Assembly (NCBI GenBank): GCA_964548275.1 | Contig: CAZJQI010000024.1 | Span: 1-59,774 of the forward strand | DNA: 59,774 nucleotides | Direction of reading: 5' to 3' | Source of the DNA: JAUVUV01 sp964548275 | GTDB lineage: Bacteria; Gemmatimonadota; Glassbacteria; GWA2-58-10 | Shown: in pieces, positions 8,249 through 17,234 of the stretch | How positions within the stretch are numbered: the first letter of the stretch is position 1 | Layout of the letters: every line of letters begins with the position of its first letter | Program-made: the position numbers and the translations under genes | Notes under the pieces: generated by a model | The model's input: only the letters and a program-made list of their open reading frames with translations | Told to the model about the DNA's origin: nothing | The model's database searches: none

Positions 8249-11200
8249 TCAGTGATTCTCTCTTTTCCCGGAGCTGAAAACACGCGCCATTATCGACTTG
8301 GCTCCAAGTGCCAGATCATCGAATAAAGTATAGAGAGTCGGGGTAATAATCAAGGTCAGAAAAGTCGAGGTTGTCAGACCGCCCAGGATTGCCAGGCCTA
8401 TCGGGCCCCAGTTGGCTGAGCGGCCCTCGGCGGGACCGAAAATCGAAGGGGCGATCAGCGGGGCGGTCATCGGCAGAAGGGACAGGATCGTGGTCGCCGC
8501 AGTCATCAGGATCGGCCGCAGCCGTTTCTGCACTCCATCGATTATCGCCTGCCGGCGCGAAAGCCCCCGCGCTCTTAGCAGGTTGATATAATCCACGAGT
8601 ATGATACTGTTGTTGACCACCAGACCGCAAACTATTATCACACCGATATAGGCAATGGTTCCCAGGTTGATGTTGGTGGCGATAAAGATAAGAGCCACGC
8701 CGATTATAGCAAACGGCACCGAAAGCAGGATCGTGAAGGGGTGGATAAAAGACTCGAAAAGGGAAGCCAGCAGAATATAAATCAGCACCAGGGCGAAAAG
8801 AATTGCAAAATAGGACTGGCTCTCCTCCTCCATCATTGCCCGGAAACTACGTCCGAGCTCCCAGCTGTAGCCTGGAGCAAAGCTGATCTGGCTCATCCTG
8901 GCCATTACTTCCCCGCTGAGCATGTAAATCCCGCCACCGCCTGTGTCCATATCGACTTCCACCCTGTAGAGCCGGTCGGTTTTTTCAATCGAGCGCGGGC
9001 CGCGTCCGATTTCGATTTCAGCCAGGTTCTTGAGTTCTCTCTGCTGACCTGTTGGCGAGAACATTGTCATGGTTTCCAGCCCCTGGAGATTTAACCGGTC
9101 TTCCTCGGCCAGGCCGAGCTGAATATCGATCTCCCGTTCCGGAGCCTTGAAACGGCTGTTGGGCCGGCTGCTCAACTGGGAACTGACAGTACGGGCGACC
9201 TGGGTGGCCGAGATGCCGCTGGAGGCGGCGCGGTCGCGGTCCACCACAATCCGCACCTCCTGCTCGCCTTCCTCGGTGCTTATGTCAATATCTTTCACAC
9301 CCGGCAAATCCTGCATCAGTGCTTCGACACGTTTGGCGTAGGTTTCAAGAAGTTCCATTTTTTCACCGACCAGAGCGATCTCTAGATCCCCCGAGCCGCC
9401 GCGGCCGTGCCACCTGGCGATTCGGAATGTAATACCAGGAACCTCGGGCAGCCTCCTCTTGATCTCTTCCTGAAGTTCTACCGTGGTGCGACTATTCTTT
9501 TTTGCCTCCTCAAAGTAAATCTGGATTCCACTCCTGTTACGGCGACCCATACTCAGATTCATGCCGACCGAGGAGATTTCCAGCTCCTCCTTATGTGCCA
9601 GAAGATCGGCCTCGATACCTTTCATTATCTTTTCGGCCTGCTCCATCCCGTAGTTGTGGCTGATTTCCGCATTGATATTCAGCCTCCGGTCCGGTTGCAT
9701 GCCGCTGGGCTCCTTGTCAATCAATTTCTGCAGTTGGAACACGCCCCAGAGGATTCCGACCACGATCAACAATGTTACCAGGCGGAATCGCAAAGCACGA
9801 TCCACAAGGTAGGTGAAAAAATTTTTCATCCGGGGGAAGTTGCGTTCCTTGTTCGGCTGAAGGTGGTGGATCAGCCAGGCACAGAGCAGGGGCACCACGC
9901 TTATCGCCACAACGAAACTCGCCACGCAGACTGCTATAAATGTTATGCCGAAATCGGCCATGAAACGCATGCCACCTCGCCCGCCGCCGAGAAAAATCAG
10001 CGGGACGAACACGATAATATTGGTCAGAATCGAGGCCAGTATCGGCATTCCCACCTCACGGCTGCCCTCGATACTCGCCGCGACAGAACTGAGCCCCTCT
10101 TCGTTACGGATGCGGAAAATATTCTCAAGTACCACGATTGAGGGATCGACCACAATTCCAATGGCATAGATCATCCCCATCATCGAGATTATATTCAGGG
10201 TCAGCTCGGAGTTGAACGGCTCGAGCCTGGCAATGTACATGATAAACAGGGTGCAGATAATCGAAACCGGGATGGCGATTGCAATGACCAGGGTGTTGCG
10301 AAAATTCCCCAGGAAGAAAAACAACACCAATACCGCGAGGATACCGCCGATAAAGCCCGATTTCTTGAGCGTGTCTATACTGGTTAGAATCTCCTCGGAC
10401 TGGTTCCAGTAAATCTGGTAGTCTAAATCCGCATAGCGGGGATCGGCCTTTATTGCATCCAGTGTCCTGATCACCCGGCGGTTCACGTCGATAATATTGG
10501 CGTTTGAGGCTTTGAATATGCCCATCGACACGGCGTCGTGGCCATTCAGCCGCTGGAACCACCGTATCCTTTTCGGGTAGTCTAACCGGACATCTGCCAC
10601 CTGCTCCAGACGCAGACCCCTGGAGTTGAGCGGCAGATCCCCGATTTCATCGACCGACTGGAACTGGCCGATCACGCGAAGGTTATACTTCTTGCCGCCG
10701 GTATAAACATGGCCGGCAGGGAGGTTCTCGTTGTCGCTGCGGATACGGTTGGAAAGCTGGTAGGTGTTGATCCTGGAAGCACGCATCAGGTCGTCGTTCA
10801 AATCGATCCAGATGCTTTTTTTCTTCAGGCCTTCGATACTTACATTTGCAACCCCGTCCAGGGCCATGAGCTTTTTTTCGAGCACGTTCTCCACAATACT
10901 TTCAAACCGGTCAGGATCACCTTTCCAGATTACGCCGAAATTGAGGATCGGCCAGTCAGTGGTGGACCAGCGGGTAACACGCGGCTGATCGAGCAGGTCA
11001 TCCGGCAGTTGCAGCCTGACCCTGTCAAGCCGTTCCCTGACCTCCATTGCCGCAATATCCATGTCGCGGCCTTCCTCGAACTCCATACGCACGGAACTGA
11101 AGCTGGAGGAACTGTTGGAACTGATCGTCTTGATACCCGGCACCGTGCCCATTATCTCTTCGATTGGCCGGGTGATCAGCCTTTCCACCTCTTCCGGGTT

Positions 11201-11362
11201 ACTGCCCTGGTAGGATACATGAACGCGAAGGTAGGGACGGCTTATATCAGGGAGAAACACGAGCGGAATCCGGCTGAGACTCAAAAGGCCGAGCACAATC
11301 ACTGACAGCACGGCCATGGTCGTGGTAACCGGACGATTTATGGCAAACTCGGAGATTTTCAT
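8249..11362 (-). CDS. RND-superfamily efflux pump inner-membrane subunit with altered proton-relay residues
   Basis: This 1037-aa HAE1/AcrB-like transporter has an N-terminal transmembrane helix (TTTMAVLSVIVLGLLSL), a large periplasmic domain, helices 2-6 from about residue 338, a second periplasmic domain and helices 8-12. It would export hydrophobic compounds by proton antiport together with the adaptor encoded just upstream; no outer-membrane channel gene is present. The helix-4 motif reads GIVVDPSIVVLENIF: Asp406 matches AcrB Asp407, but the second Asp (AcrB 408) is Pro407. The helix-10 Lys940 position is Asn (GLVVNNSIILVD), which is common in some subfamilies. The start overlaps the adaptor stop by 4 bp. 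Confidence 0.93.
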   Translation of the reverse strand: MKISEFAINRPVTTTMAVLSVIVLGLLSLSRIPLVFLPDISRPYLRVHVSYQGSNPEEVERLITRPIEEIMGTVPGIKTISSNSSSSFSSVRMEFEEGRDMDIAAMEVRERLDRVRLQLPDDLLDQPRVTRWSTTDWPILNFGVIWKGDPDRFESIVENVLEKKLMALDGVANVSIEGLKKKSIWIDLNDDLMRASRINTYQLSNRIRSDNENLPAGHVYTGGKKYNLRVIGQFQSVDEIGDLPLNSRGLRLEQVADVRLDYPKRIRWFQRLNGHDAVSMGIFKASNANIIDVNRRVIRTLDAIKADPRYADLDYQIYWNQSEEILTSIDTLKKSGFIGGILAVLVLFFFLGNFRNTLVIAIAIPVSIICTLFIMYIARLEPFNSELTLNIISMMGMIYAIGIVVDPSIVVLENIFRIRNEEGLSSVAASIEGSREVGMPILASILTNIIVFVPLIFLGGGRGGMRFMADFGITFIAVCVASFVVAISVVPLLCAWLIHHLQPNKERNFPRMKNFFTYLVDRALRFRLVTLLIVVGILWGVFQLQKLIDKEPSGMQPDRRLNINAEISHNYGMEQAEKIMKGIEADLLAHKEELEISSVGMNLSMGRRNRSGIQIYFEEAKKNSRTTVELQEEIKRRLPEVPGITFRIARWHGRGGSGDLEIALVGEKMELLETYAKRVEALMQDLPGVKDIDISTEEGEQEVRIVVDRDRAASSGISATQVARTVSSQLSSRPNSRFKAPEREIDIQLGLAEEDRLNLQGLETMTMFSPTGQQRELKNLAEIEIGRGPRSIEKTDRLYRVEVDMDTGGGGIYMLSGEVMARMSQISFAPGYSWELGRSFRAMMEEESQSYFAILFALVLIYILLASLFESFIHPFTILLSVPFAIIGVALIFIATNINLGTIAYIGVIIVCGLVVNNSIILVDYINLLRARGLSRRQAIIDGVQKRLRPILMTAATTILSLLPMTAPLIAPSIFGPAEGRSANWGPIGLAILGGLTTSTFLTLIITPTLYTLFDDLALGAKSIMARVFSSGKRENH

Positions 11363-12612
11363 TGAACTCTTGACCGGGCTTTTGAACCAGCATGCCCTTT
11401 GAACTCTCTATCCGCCATCGGAGGCTGAGCTTTTACAGGTTGCGCATCGGTGCCGATTATTTTCACCGGCATGCCTTCATTGAGGCTTTCCTGGCCCACC
11501 AGCACTACCTGCTCGCCTTCACGAAGGCCATCGAGCACCTCCATGGTGTCTCCCTGTGTGATCCCGATTTTAAGCTGGCGGCGATGCACCACCATCGAGT
11601 CATCGATTATGAAAACCTCGGCAACCTCTGTTTCGGGAATCAAGGCCCTGCGGTTGATCACCAGGGCATCCTTGTGAGTTTCGATCAGGATGTAAACCGA
11701 ACAGAACATACCGGGCTTTAGTTTCTCCAGTCCCTCGGTGACCTGCGCGGTTACCTTTATTGTTCCGGTTGCCGGATCGACAACAGGGGCGATCATTTCA
11801 ACCACACCGCCGAAATATTCACCGGGGAGCATTTCGGTTTCAATCCGCACCGGGTTAGCGACAAAGATACGGCCCATCTCCTTTTCCGGCACGTGAAGGC
11901 GTATCCGCAGGTTGTCTGTATCAGCAAGGTGGAAAAGCACCGTGTTGAGCCGGATCATGTCTCCCCGCTCGACCAGACGCTGGGTGATAACGCCGGAGAA
12001 CGGGGCAGTGATCGTGGTATACTGAAGGTTCAGCTGGGCGCGTTCGTATTGGGCCAGAGCGGTCTCGTAATTGAACCTGGCCCTGTCGAGCTCCTCCTGG
12101 CTGGTGAGCTCCTGCTCGATCATCTGCTTGCTTCGCTCGAAAAGGTTGCGGTTGTTTTCCAGGCGCGCCTTGTTCTCCTGAAGGCTGATCTTGAGCTCGG
12201 ACTTGTCCAGCTCGGCAAGCACCTGGCCCTGGGCCACAATGTCGCCCTCCTCCACGAGCATGCGCTGCAACAGGCCGTTTACCCGGGCCACTATCTCCAC
12301 CTCACGCAAAGCCTCGATATTGGCGTTGCCGAAAACATAGCTTGCCAGGTCAGCCCGCCACGGGGTGCCGGCCTCCACCGGAATTGCCTCCCGCATGCCG
12401 CGGTTGCCCAGACTCTCTCTGGCCCACTGGGCCTGCATTGAAGGACGGCGCTGGCTCTCATTCATGCCCTCCACATCCGAAGAGCAGTCCACACCGGAAA
12501 GGGCCAAACCCACTACTGCGGTAATAGAGAAAATCAAACGGACGCAATTAACCAATTTATACCTCGCCGCACGTAAATTGTTTGTCGGTTCACTGTTGGA
12601 CGCAATAAACAA
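11359..12612 (-). CDS. RND efflux periplasmic adaptor (membrane fusion protein)
   Basis: The 417-aa MFP subunit bridges an RND pump to an outer-membrane channel. A hydrophobic signal segment (LIFSITAVVGLALSGVDCSS) probably yields a lipoprotein. It is followed by a lipoyl/barrel-sandwich half (VEIVARVNGLLQRMLVEEGDIVAQGQVLAELD), an alpha-helical coiled-coil hairpin (about residues 155-205), the second lipoyl half (TITAPFSGVITQRLVERGDMI) and beta-barrel and proximal domains. It overlaps the RND gene by 4 bp (ATGA). About 30 residues precede the signal core and a later start is possible, but no better ribosome-binding site was found. Confidence 0.92.
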   Translation of the reverse strand: MFIASNSEPTNNLRAARYKLVNCVRLIFSITAVVGLALSGVDCSSDVEGMNESQRRPSMQAQWARESLGNRGMREAIPVEAGTPWRADLASYVFGNANIEALREVEIVARVNGLLQRMLVEEGDIVAQGQVLAELDKSELKISLQENKARLENNRNLFERSKQMIEQELTSQEELDRARFNYETALAQYERAQLNLQYTTITAPFSGVITQRLVERGDMIRLNTVLFHLADTDNLRIRLHVPEKEMGRIFVANPVRIETEMLPGEYFGGVVEMIAPVVDPATGTIKVTAQVTEGLEKLKPGMFCSVYILIETHKDALVINRRALIPETEVAEVFIIDDSMVVHRRQLKIGITQGDTMEVLDGLREGEQVVLVGQESLNEGMPVKIIGTDAQPVKAQPPMADREFKGHAGSKARSRVQ

Positions 12613-12748
12613 ATCGCTAAAGAATATACACTTCTACGGCGAATATGGTTACAATTTTTTATACTATTGCAAGTTTTTGGCCAACGGAAAAACGGCCCCT
12701 GAAGTGCCGGGGCATTATCAGGTGAAACTTACATGTCCGAGTAATAAT

Positions 12749-12888
12749 CTGCTCCGAAAATAATGGACCAAAGGAGCGTTATTCCATGGTTTCTGTAAAA
12801 ACCACCCGTAGGGGCGCACGGCCGCGCGCCCCTACAGAAAACAAAACATTTTCATTGTTTCCGGGTGAGCCACCGGCTCATGATGACT
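12749..12888. repeat. Dispersed intergenic repeat, copy A
   Basis: Bases 12749-12832 match 59669-59752 (copy C) in about 80 of 84 positions. Bases 12819-12874 are identical over 56 bp to 47015-47070 (copy B), with weaker similarity for 14 bp more. The shared core has a 10-bp hairpin, GTAGGGGCGC (12808-12817) with GCGCCCCTAC (12826-12835). Together with the terminator this accounts for the gene-free stretch 12613-12964. No coding potential or transposase is visible. Confidence 0.85.
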
Positions 12889-12904
12889 AACTTCATAAAA
12901 ACAG

Positions 12905-12930
12905 ACAGGGCACGGTGCTCCGTGCCCTGT
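12905..12930 (-). terminator. Terminator of the deoxyribosyltransferase-like gene
   Basis: ACAGGGCACGG (12905-12915) pairs over 11 bp with CCGTGCCCTGT (12920-12930). Read on the minus strand it is followed by CTGTTTTTATG. It belongs to a hairpin family sharing a GGGCACG core, also seen at 22.0, 39.0 and 47.3 kb. Confidence 0.8.
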
Positions 12931-12964
12931 GCGTTAATTGCAGGCCCTGCAAGATGATTGACCC

Positions 12965-13378
12965 TCAGAAATGCTCGTCGATATAAACCACGGCAGTCTC
13001 GAGATCTTTGAGTATCTTGGTGCAGAAACGCACCATCCAGGGGTTGCACTCCTGGTAAGGCAGGGGGCTGAAAGCGATCACGAACTTGCCCAGGTTGTAG
13101 GAGGCGTGGAAAACCTCCATTGCCATGCCGATCGAGGGCTTGCTGTAGTTGGCAAGCACGATGTCGCAGTCTGCGATGTCCTGGAGGTCGAAGCTGACTA
13201 TCTCGTTGGCCGAGTCCACCTCGCGGTCCTTGAAATTGCGCCGCATGGGATCAAGCAGGGTGAACCGCTCAGGGAAAAGCTGCTTGGCCCGCTCGCGCCA
13301 GGTGGTGCTCTCATCAACCGAGCAGTCCATGATCGGCCCGCAGAGATACACGGTTCTCTTCTTTTTCTGCTTCGGCAT
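12965..13378 (-). CDS. Nucleoside 2-deoxyribosyltransferase-like protein
   Basis: The 137-aa cytoplasmic protein begins with VYLCGPI, the glycine-proline nucleotide-binding start of the nucleoside 2-deoxyribosyltransferase/DNPH1 fold. It continues with DIADCDIVLANYSKPSIGMAMEVFHASYNLGKFVIAF, in which the Glu of 'MAMEVFHA' corresponds to the family's catalytic glutamate. Length is typical of the short single-domain members. Such enzymes transfer or hydrolyse 2-deoxyribose on nucleosides or nucleotides; the substrate is not predictable. It is a stand-alone gene with its own terminator, and a GGAGGG stands about 14 nt upstream of the ATG. Confidence 0.85.
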   Translation of the reverse strand: MPKQKKKRTVYLCGPIMDCSVDESTTWRERAKQLFPERFTLLDPMRRNFKDREVDSANEIVSFDLQDIADCDIVLANYSKPSIGMAMEVFHASYNLGKFVIAFSPLPYQECNPWMVRFCTKILKDLETAVVYIDEHF

Positions 13379-13651
13379 TGACTTGCCTGCCCTCCACCCG
13401 TGGAAAAATCAAGCCCAGCTTAATAATTTCTGGATTAAAAGGCTGCTCATATAATTTAAAAGCTATGGCAGGATGGGGCAATTAGTTTTGGAAAAAAGGT
13501 AGGTTTCACATGCCCTGAGCCAGAGGAGAGACTCTGCTGCAGGAGAGAGGAAACAAAACAAATATGTAGAAAAAGATTAAAATAAAGTACTTGTTTTTGG
13601 ACACTTGCATTATTTCTGAAACTAACAATATCCTAAAGGATAAATAGGGAT

Positions 13652-14404
13652 CTACTCGATCAACTTGAAATTTGCTGAAGTAACACTACCCTTGTGGCCA
13701 CCGACACTCACAAATTCTTTCAGCGTGTAATCCAGTTCTACTATACCTTTATTTTCGACAAATGAGATAATGCTGGTAATTACATTCGGAAATGTCCCGC
13801 CGTTGTAGACCGCGCCTCGGAAGGAATAAATTAATTCATCTTCCTCCGAGCGCGTTTTGTAATCCAGGTCTGATCTGAATGACAGGTTTGGGGGATAGTT
13901 AAAGAGATCGAGATTAAGAGTACCCTGGCCGGCAATTTGAGGGCCCATCATCAGAAAACGAGAACCCTCATTCATTCTTAAAAAACTGGGTGCATCATTG
14001 ACATACCAGAGCGTATCTTTTTCGAACAAGAGGTCAAATTCAAACTCTCTTGTGAAATCCACATTGGTATAAGCTTTAAGAATACCGCCGGGATATCTTT
14101 TAATGTATTCTTCTTTTTCTATTAAGAATTTTGATGCTATTCTAAAAAAGGCCGAATTCTGTTTTTGCAGGGCCTGAACCACCGCGATTTTAAATACCCC
14201 ATCAATTTTATGTGATATTGATATTTCATTATAATATGAATAATCGTAAGAGAAGCTGTATTCAGCGTTATACCCGAATCTTAGGGGGAAATACTCCAGT
14301 TGGTTTGCGATTACTTCCGGCCCAGTTGGAGAATCCCCGCCGCAGGAGATCAAGATTAATATTAACATGACTACTGTGAAAAATGAAAAGCCTTTAAAGA
14401 ACAA
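13652..14404 (-). CDS. Putative lipoprotein of unknown function, TTG start
   Basis: The 250-aa precursor has a lipoprotein signal (LILILISCGGDSPTGP). The mature part starts with YFPLRFGYNAEYSFSY, a beta-rich opening often seen in exported FCB-group proteins, and ends with alternating hydrophobic strands. I do not recognise a functional domain. The only start that keeps the whole signal peptide is TTG at 14404, with AAGGA upstream. The downstream neighbour in the chromosome (14471-15337) has the same layout ('FPLxxG' after a lipobox, 'DTLWY' in the middle), so the two look like diverged tandem duplicates. The pair is AT-richer than its neighbours. Confidence 0.72.
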   Translation of the reverse strand: MFFKGFSFFTVVMLILILISCGGDSPTGPEVIANQLEYFPLRFGYNAEYSFSYDYSYYNEISISHKIDGVFKIAVVQALQKQNSAFFRIASKFLIEKEEYIKRYPGGILKAYTNVDFTREFEFDLLFEKDTLWYVNDAPSFLRMNEGSRFLMMGPQIAGQGTLNLDLFNYPPNLSFRSDLDYKTRSEEDELIYSFRGAVYNGGTFPNVITSIISFVENKGIVELDYTLKEFVSVGGHKGSVTSANFKLIE

Positions 14405-14470
14405 GGGTTTCTGTCCTTTTTACATTAACTGAATGTTTGAAATTTCATAATTTTGACCTAAAAATCCTGC

Positions 14471-15337
14471 TCACTCAACCGGCCGACCGGATTTATATGA
14501 GATCAAGTCAAGAGTGAGTTTTTGATATGTATAAGTGATCGTACCACCCTCATGCTTCCACCATGTTAAGTTCCACAGACCGGCCTTATTGTCTCTCCAG
14601 TTCCAGTCATTAATCGGTTTGACGATAACCGCTGTTATATCCCCATAGACAAGTGGCATATCATAAAAATATTTAATGGTATTTACCTTTCCCCAGCTTG
14701 TGTCGGCGGTTGTTCTCCAGATTGATCCAAGCTCTGGTTGAAATCCGGAAGCAACCGAAGAGCAACTGAATAATTTCAGGTCAGCCTGGCCCTTCTTAAC
14801 ATACTCGGGGTATTCAGTTGCCATCATGTATTCGAGAGAACCTTTATTATCGTACCAGAGAGTATCACGGTAAAGGGTTATATTGTATAGATAAGTTGTA
14901 TCAACCGTATTTGATAAAGTATAAGTGGTGTCTAACTGTAAATTTTCTGCCAAACCTATCATTTGATGATAAGTTTCTGAGTCTATCTTGACTCTTTTTT
15001 CCACCAGGTATTTCCTCAAATCTTTTTCGACTTGTTCGGTTTGAACATTTATTTCAGCAAATCCATATCGATTGGTTTCGATAAATCTAGTCCGGCTATC
15101 TGTTGAAATTGAATAATAATCCAATTTGTATTGCCAGATCGAACCATGGGCCAAAGGAAACAGCCCGGGTGGCTGGTATTCAGGTTCTACTATATCGCTA
15201 TCCTGTTCGTTTTCCTCAGGAGCTGTGGGAATGGATTCTCTGCTGCAGGTGATTAAACTGAAGCAAAAGAAAATTAATGATGTAGCTACAAAACGTAACA
15301 TTAGAGATAAAAAGGCAGCGTTAATATTAAAGAACAC
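14471..15337 (-). CDS. Putative lipoprotein of unknown function, GTG start, tandem relative of the next gene
   Basis: The 288-aa precursor has a signal FFCFSLITCSRESIPTAP with a lipobox cysteine, then LFPLAHGSIWQYKLDYYS. It includes RDTLWYDNKGSL, similar in place and sequence to EKDTLWYVNDAPSF of the neighbour. The C-terminal half is rich in Trp and Tyr (NDWNWRDNKAGLWNLTWWKHEGG), suggesting a beta-barrel or beta-sandwich surface protein. The start is GTG at 15337. No catalytic motif is visible. It lies 66 bp upstream of the other lipoprotein gene and is probably co-transcribed with it. Confidence 0.72.
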   Translation of the reverse strand: MFFNINAAFLSLMLRFVATSLIFFCFSLITCSRESIPTAPEENEQDSDIVEPEYQPPGLFPLAHGSIWQYKLDYYSISTDSRTRFIETNRYGFAEINVQTEQVEKDLRKYLVEKRVKIDSETYHQMIGLAENLQLDTTYTLSNTVDTTYLYNITLYRDTLWYDNKGSLEYMMATEYPEYVKKGQADLKLFSCSSVASGFQPELGSIWRTTADTSWGKVNTIKYFYDMPLVYGDITAVIVKPINDWNWRDNKAGLWNLTWWKHEGGTITYTYQKLTLDLISYKSGRPVE

Positions 15338-15558
15338 TTATTAAATAGTATAAGCAATTATTGTGCCTTTTTATATCCTTAGGATTAGAATTGACGGTAA
15401 TAAAACTGAAAGATAAGAGATAAAGCTATTTGCGGTTAATTCAAAGCAGGCGGCGGGATTTGTATTTCAGAAAAGGAAAGAATAATTGTTACTTATGTGG
15501 TAACAATGCCCTTTAATAATTCTCTATCAAAGTGAATTAATTAATGTGTTTTGCCAGA

Positions 15559-16044
15559 CTATAGCCTGGCAGTAAAGGCGAGAATCAGCACACCTTCCAT
15601 GTAAGTTGGCCCGGCAATCAGGAACGTTCCGCCCTCGGCGATCCGAATAGTGGACTGGAAAGCGCGCTTGCCGGATTCGCCGGTGGAGATCTTTACCTTG
15701 AGCCTGATCTTGCCCTCCTCGTAATCCTCCAGGGTGAGTTCGACATGGTTGTCACCCATCAGGTCGAACTTTCTGGATTCTCCTTTGAGGACAGTCTTAC
15801 TGTAAGTGTGCTCGAGACGGTAGGCTGAGTAAGCGAGTTTTTTCAAATCCTTTTCCACATCCTCAAGCTCAGAGGCAACCCCGGTTTCCGAGTTGTCTGC
15901 CACGATCTCGCGAATGGTGATCTCGCACTGATCCTGCCAATCCTGGCTTCGAGCGGGAAAGGGATAGAGAAAAAGCAGGCCTAATAAAACGAGGATAAAG
16001 CTTGAAGCGCAAGTTCTCGGGAGGGGGATTCTTATCTGATTCAT
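15559..16044 (-). CDS. Secreted protein of unknown function in a sigma/anti-sigma operon
   Basis: The 161-aa precursor has an N-terminal signal peptide (ASSFILVLLGLLFLYPFPARS). The mature part predicts mixed alpha/beta structure, ending in beta strands (GGTFLIAGPTYMEGVLILAFTARL). I do not recognise the family. It is the third gene after an ECF sigma factor and its anti-sigma factor, 30 bp downstream, so it may act in the same envelope-stress or export response. Confidence 0.72.
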   Translation of the reverse strand: MNQIRIPLPRTCASSFILVLLGLLFLYPFPARSQDWQDQCEITIREIVADNSETGVASELEDVEKDLKKLAYSAYRLEHTYSKTVLKGESRKFDLMGDNHVELTLEDYEEGKIRLKVKISTGESGKRAFQSTIRIAEGGTFLIAGPTYMEGVLILAFTARL

Positions 16045-16074
16045 TTCTGCCTGTGGTTCTTTTGGATGTTGTTT

Positions 16075-16539
16075 TTATTGGTTGACATTGTTGTCCGAAT
16101 CGCTGAGCCAGATAATCGTGTGCCCGGTTTCCGTCTCGGGCTGGATCAGCATGAAACTGGCATAGGTGCAGTCGATAGATTCGATCACCAGCTCGTTGCT
16201 CTGGGCTTTTTCGAACGGGCCGATAAAAAACAGCAGGAGCACGGCCGCTGCCGCAAGGCTCAGCCAGTATGCGGCCCGGCGTGGGACTTTGCTCTGCTTC
16301 TTTTCCAGCCTGGCCGAGATTTCCTCCCAGTTGCGGCGAGCGGTGAACTCGTCTGCTTCGCTCGCCTCTCCCACGAGCTGAATCAGCTCGCTCAGGCGTC
16401 CGTAGCGCGCCAATTTCTCTTCAGAGGCTGGATCAGCGGCCAGAGCCTCCTCGATCCTGGAGCGCTCCTGGCCGTGGACTTCGCCGTCGTAGTATCGCTG
16501 AATGATTTCCTCGGTAAGTTCGAATTTCCTGTCGGCCAT
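16075..16539 (-). CDS. Membrane anti-sigma factor
   Basis: The 154-aa protein has an N-terminal helical sigma-binding region (LTEEIIQRYYDGEVHGQERSRIEEALAADPA) typical of anti-sigma proteins, but without the zinc-binding HxxxCxxC. One transmembrane helix follows (WLSLAAAAVLLLFFIGPF, about residues 91-108), then a short extracytoplasmic tail containing HTIIWLSDSD. It starts 2 bp after the sigma gene stop, which supports translational coupling and binding of that sigma factor. Confidence 0.83.
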   Translation of the reverse strand: MADRKFELTEEIIQRYYDGEVHGQERSRIEEALAADPASEEKLARYGRLSELIQLVGEASEADEFTARRNWEEISARLEKKQSKVPRRAAYWLSLAAAAVLLLFFIGPFEKAQSNELVIESIDCTYASFMLIQPETETGHTIIWLSDSDNNVNQ

Positions 16540-16541
16540 GT

Positions 16542-17150
16542 TTATCCCTCCTGGTCCAGCACTTTCCAGCGCTGCAGGGTCTCAGCCACTTTCTTGCGCG
16601 CATAGTGCAGGCGGCTCATCACCGTGCCGATCGTAACACCTGTGACCTCGGCGATCTCGGCATAGCTCAGGCCGTTGATTTCGCGCAGCACCATGACTTC
16701 CCTGTGCTCCTTGCCCAGCGTGCCGAGTGCCTTTCGCACCAGAGCGGCCAGCTCCTTGCGGTATAACTGTCCCTCGGGACCTTCCTCACCGGGAGCGGCC
16801 ACCTGCAGCTCTCCCCGGCCGATTTCAGACAGGGGCTGTTCCGGCACGCTCTGGGAGCGTCTTGCCTGTTTGCGCCTGAAATCCGTGGTGGCGTTCAGTG
16901 CTATCCGGTAAAGCCAGGTGTAAAAAGAACTCGCTCCCTTGAAACTGTCAAGGGAACCAAAGGCACGGATAAAAACTTCCTGCACGATATCGCCGGTATC
17001 TTCCGGCGAGTTGATCATCGAACCTACAAGGCCGCAGATTTTTTTCTGGTAACGGTCGTAGAGCTTGCGGAAGGCATTCTGGCTTCCGGCAAGAGCCTGC
17101 GAAACAAGCTGTTCGTCCTCTTCCGGCTGTTGCACCTTGGCTTCGGGCAC
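16542..17150 (-). CDS. ECF-type RNA polymerase sigma factor
   Basis: The 202-aa sigma-70 family protein has region 2 (AFRKLYDRYQKKICGLVGSMINSPEDTGDIVQEVFIRAFGSLDSFKGASSF in two helices) and region 4 (LGKEHREVMVLREINGLSYAEIAEVTGVTIGTVMSRLHYARKKV, a helix-turn-helix). There is no region 3, which defines the extracytoplasmic-function class. It is transcribed first in an operon with its anti-sigma and a secreted protein. Regulation by the membrane anti-sigma factor is expected. Confidence 0.93.
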   Translation of the reverse strand: MPEAKVQQPEEDEQLVSQALAGSQNAFRKLYDRYQKKICGLVGSMINSPEDTGDIVQEVFIRAFGSLDSFKGASSFYTWLYRIALNATTDFRRKQARRSQSVPEQPLSEIGRGELQVAAPGEEGPEGQLYRKELAALVRKALGTLGKEHREVMVLREINGLSYAEIAEVTGVTIGTVMSRLHYARKKVAETLQRWKVLDQEG

Positions 17151-17234
17151 TCTCCACCTATCAACTGTTTAGACGCTCGCCTCGAGCGTTTATTCAAGAA
17201 AATTTTTCACGCTTTATGAAAATCCCGCAGAATA

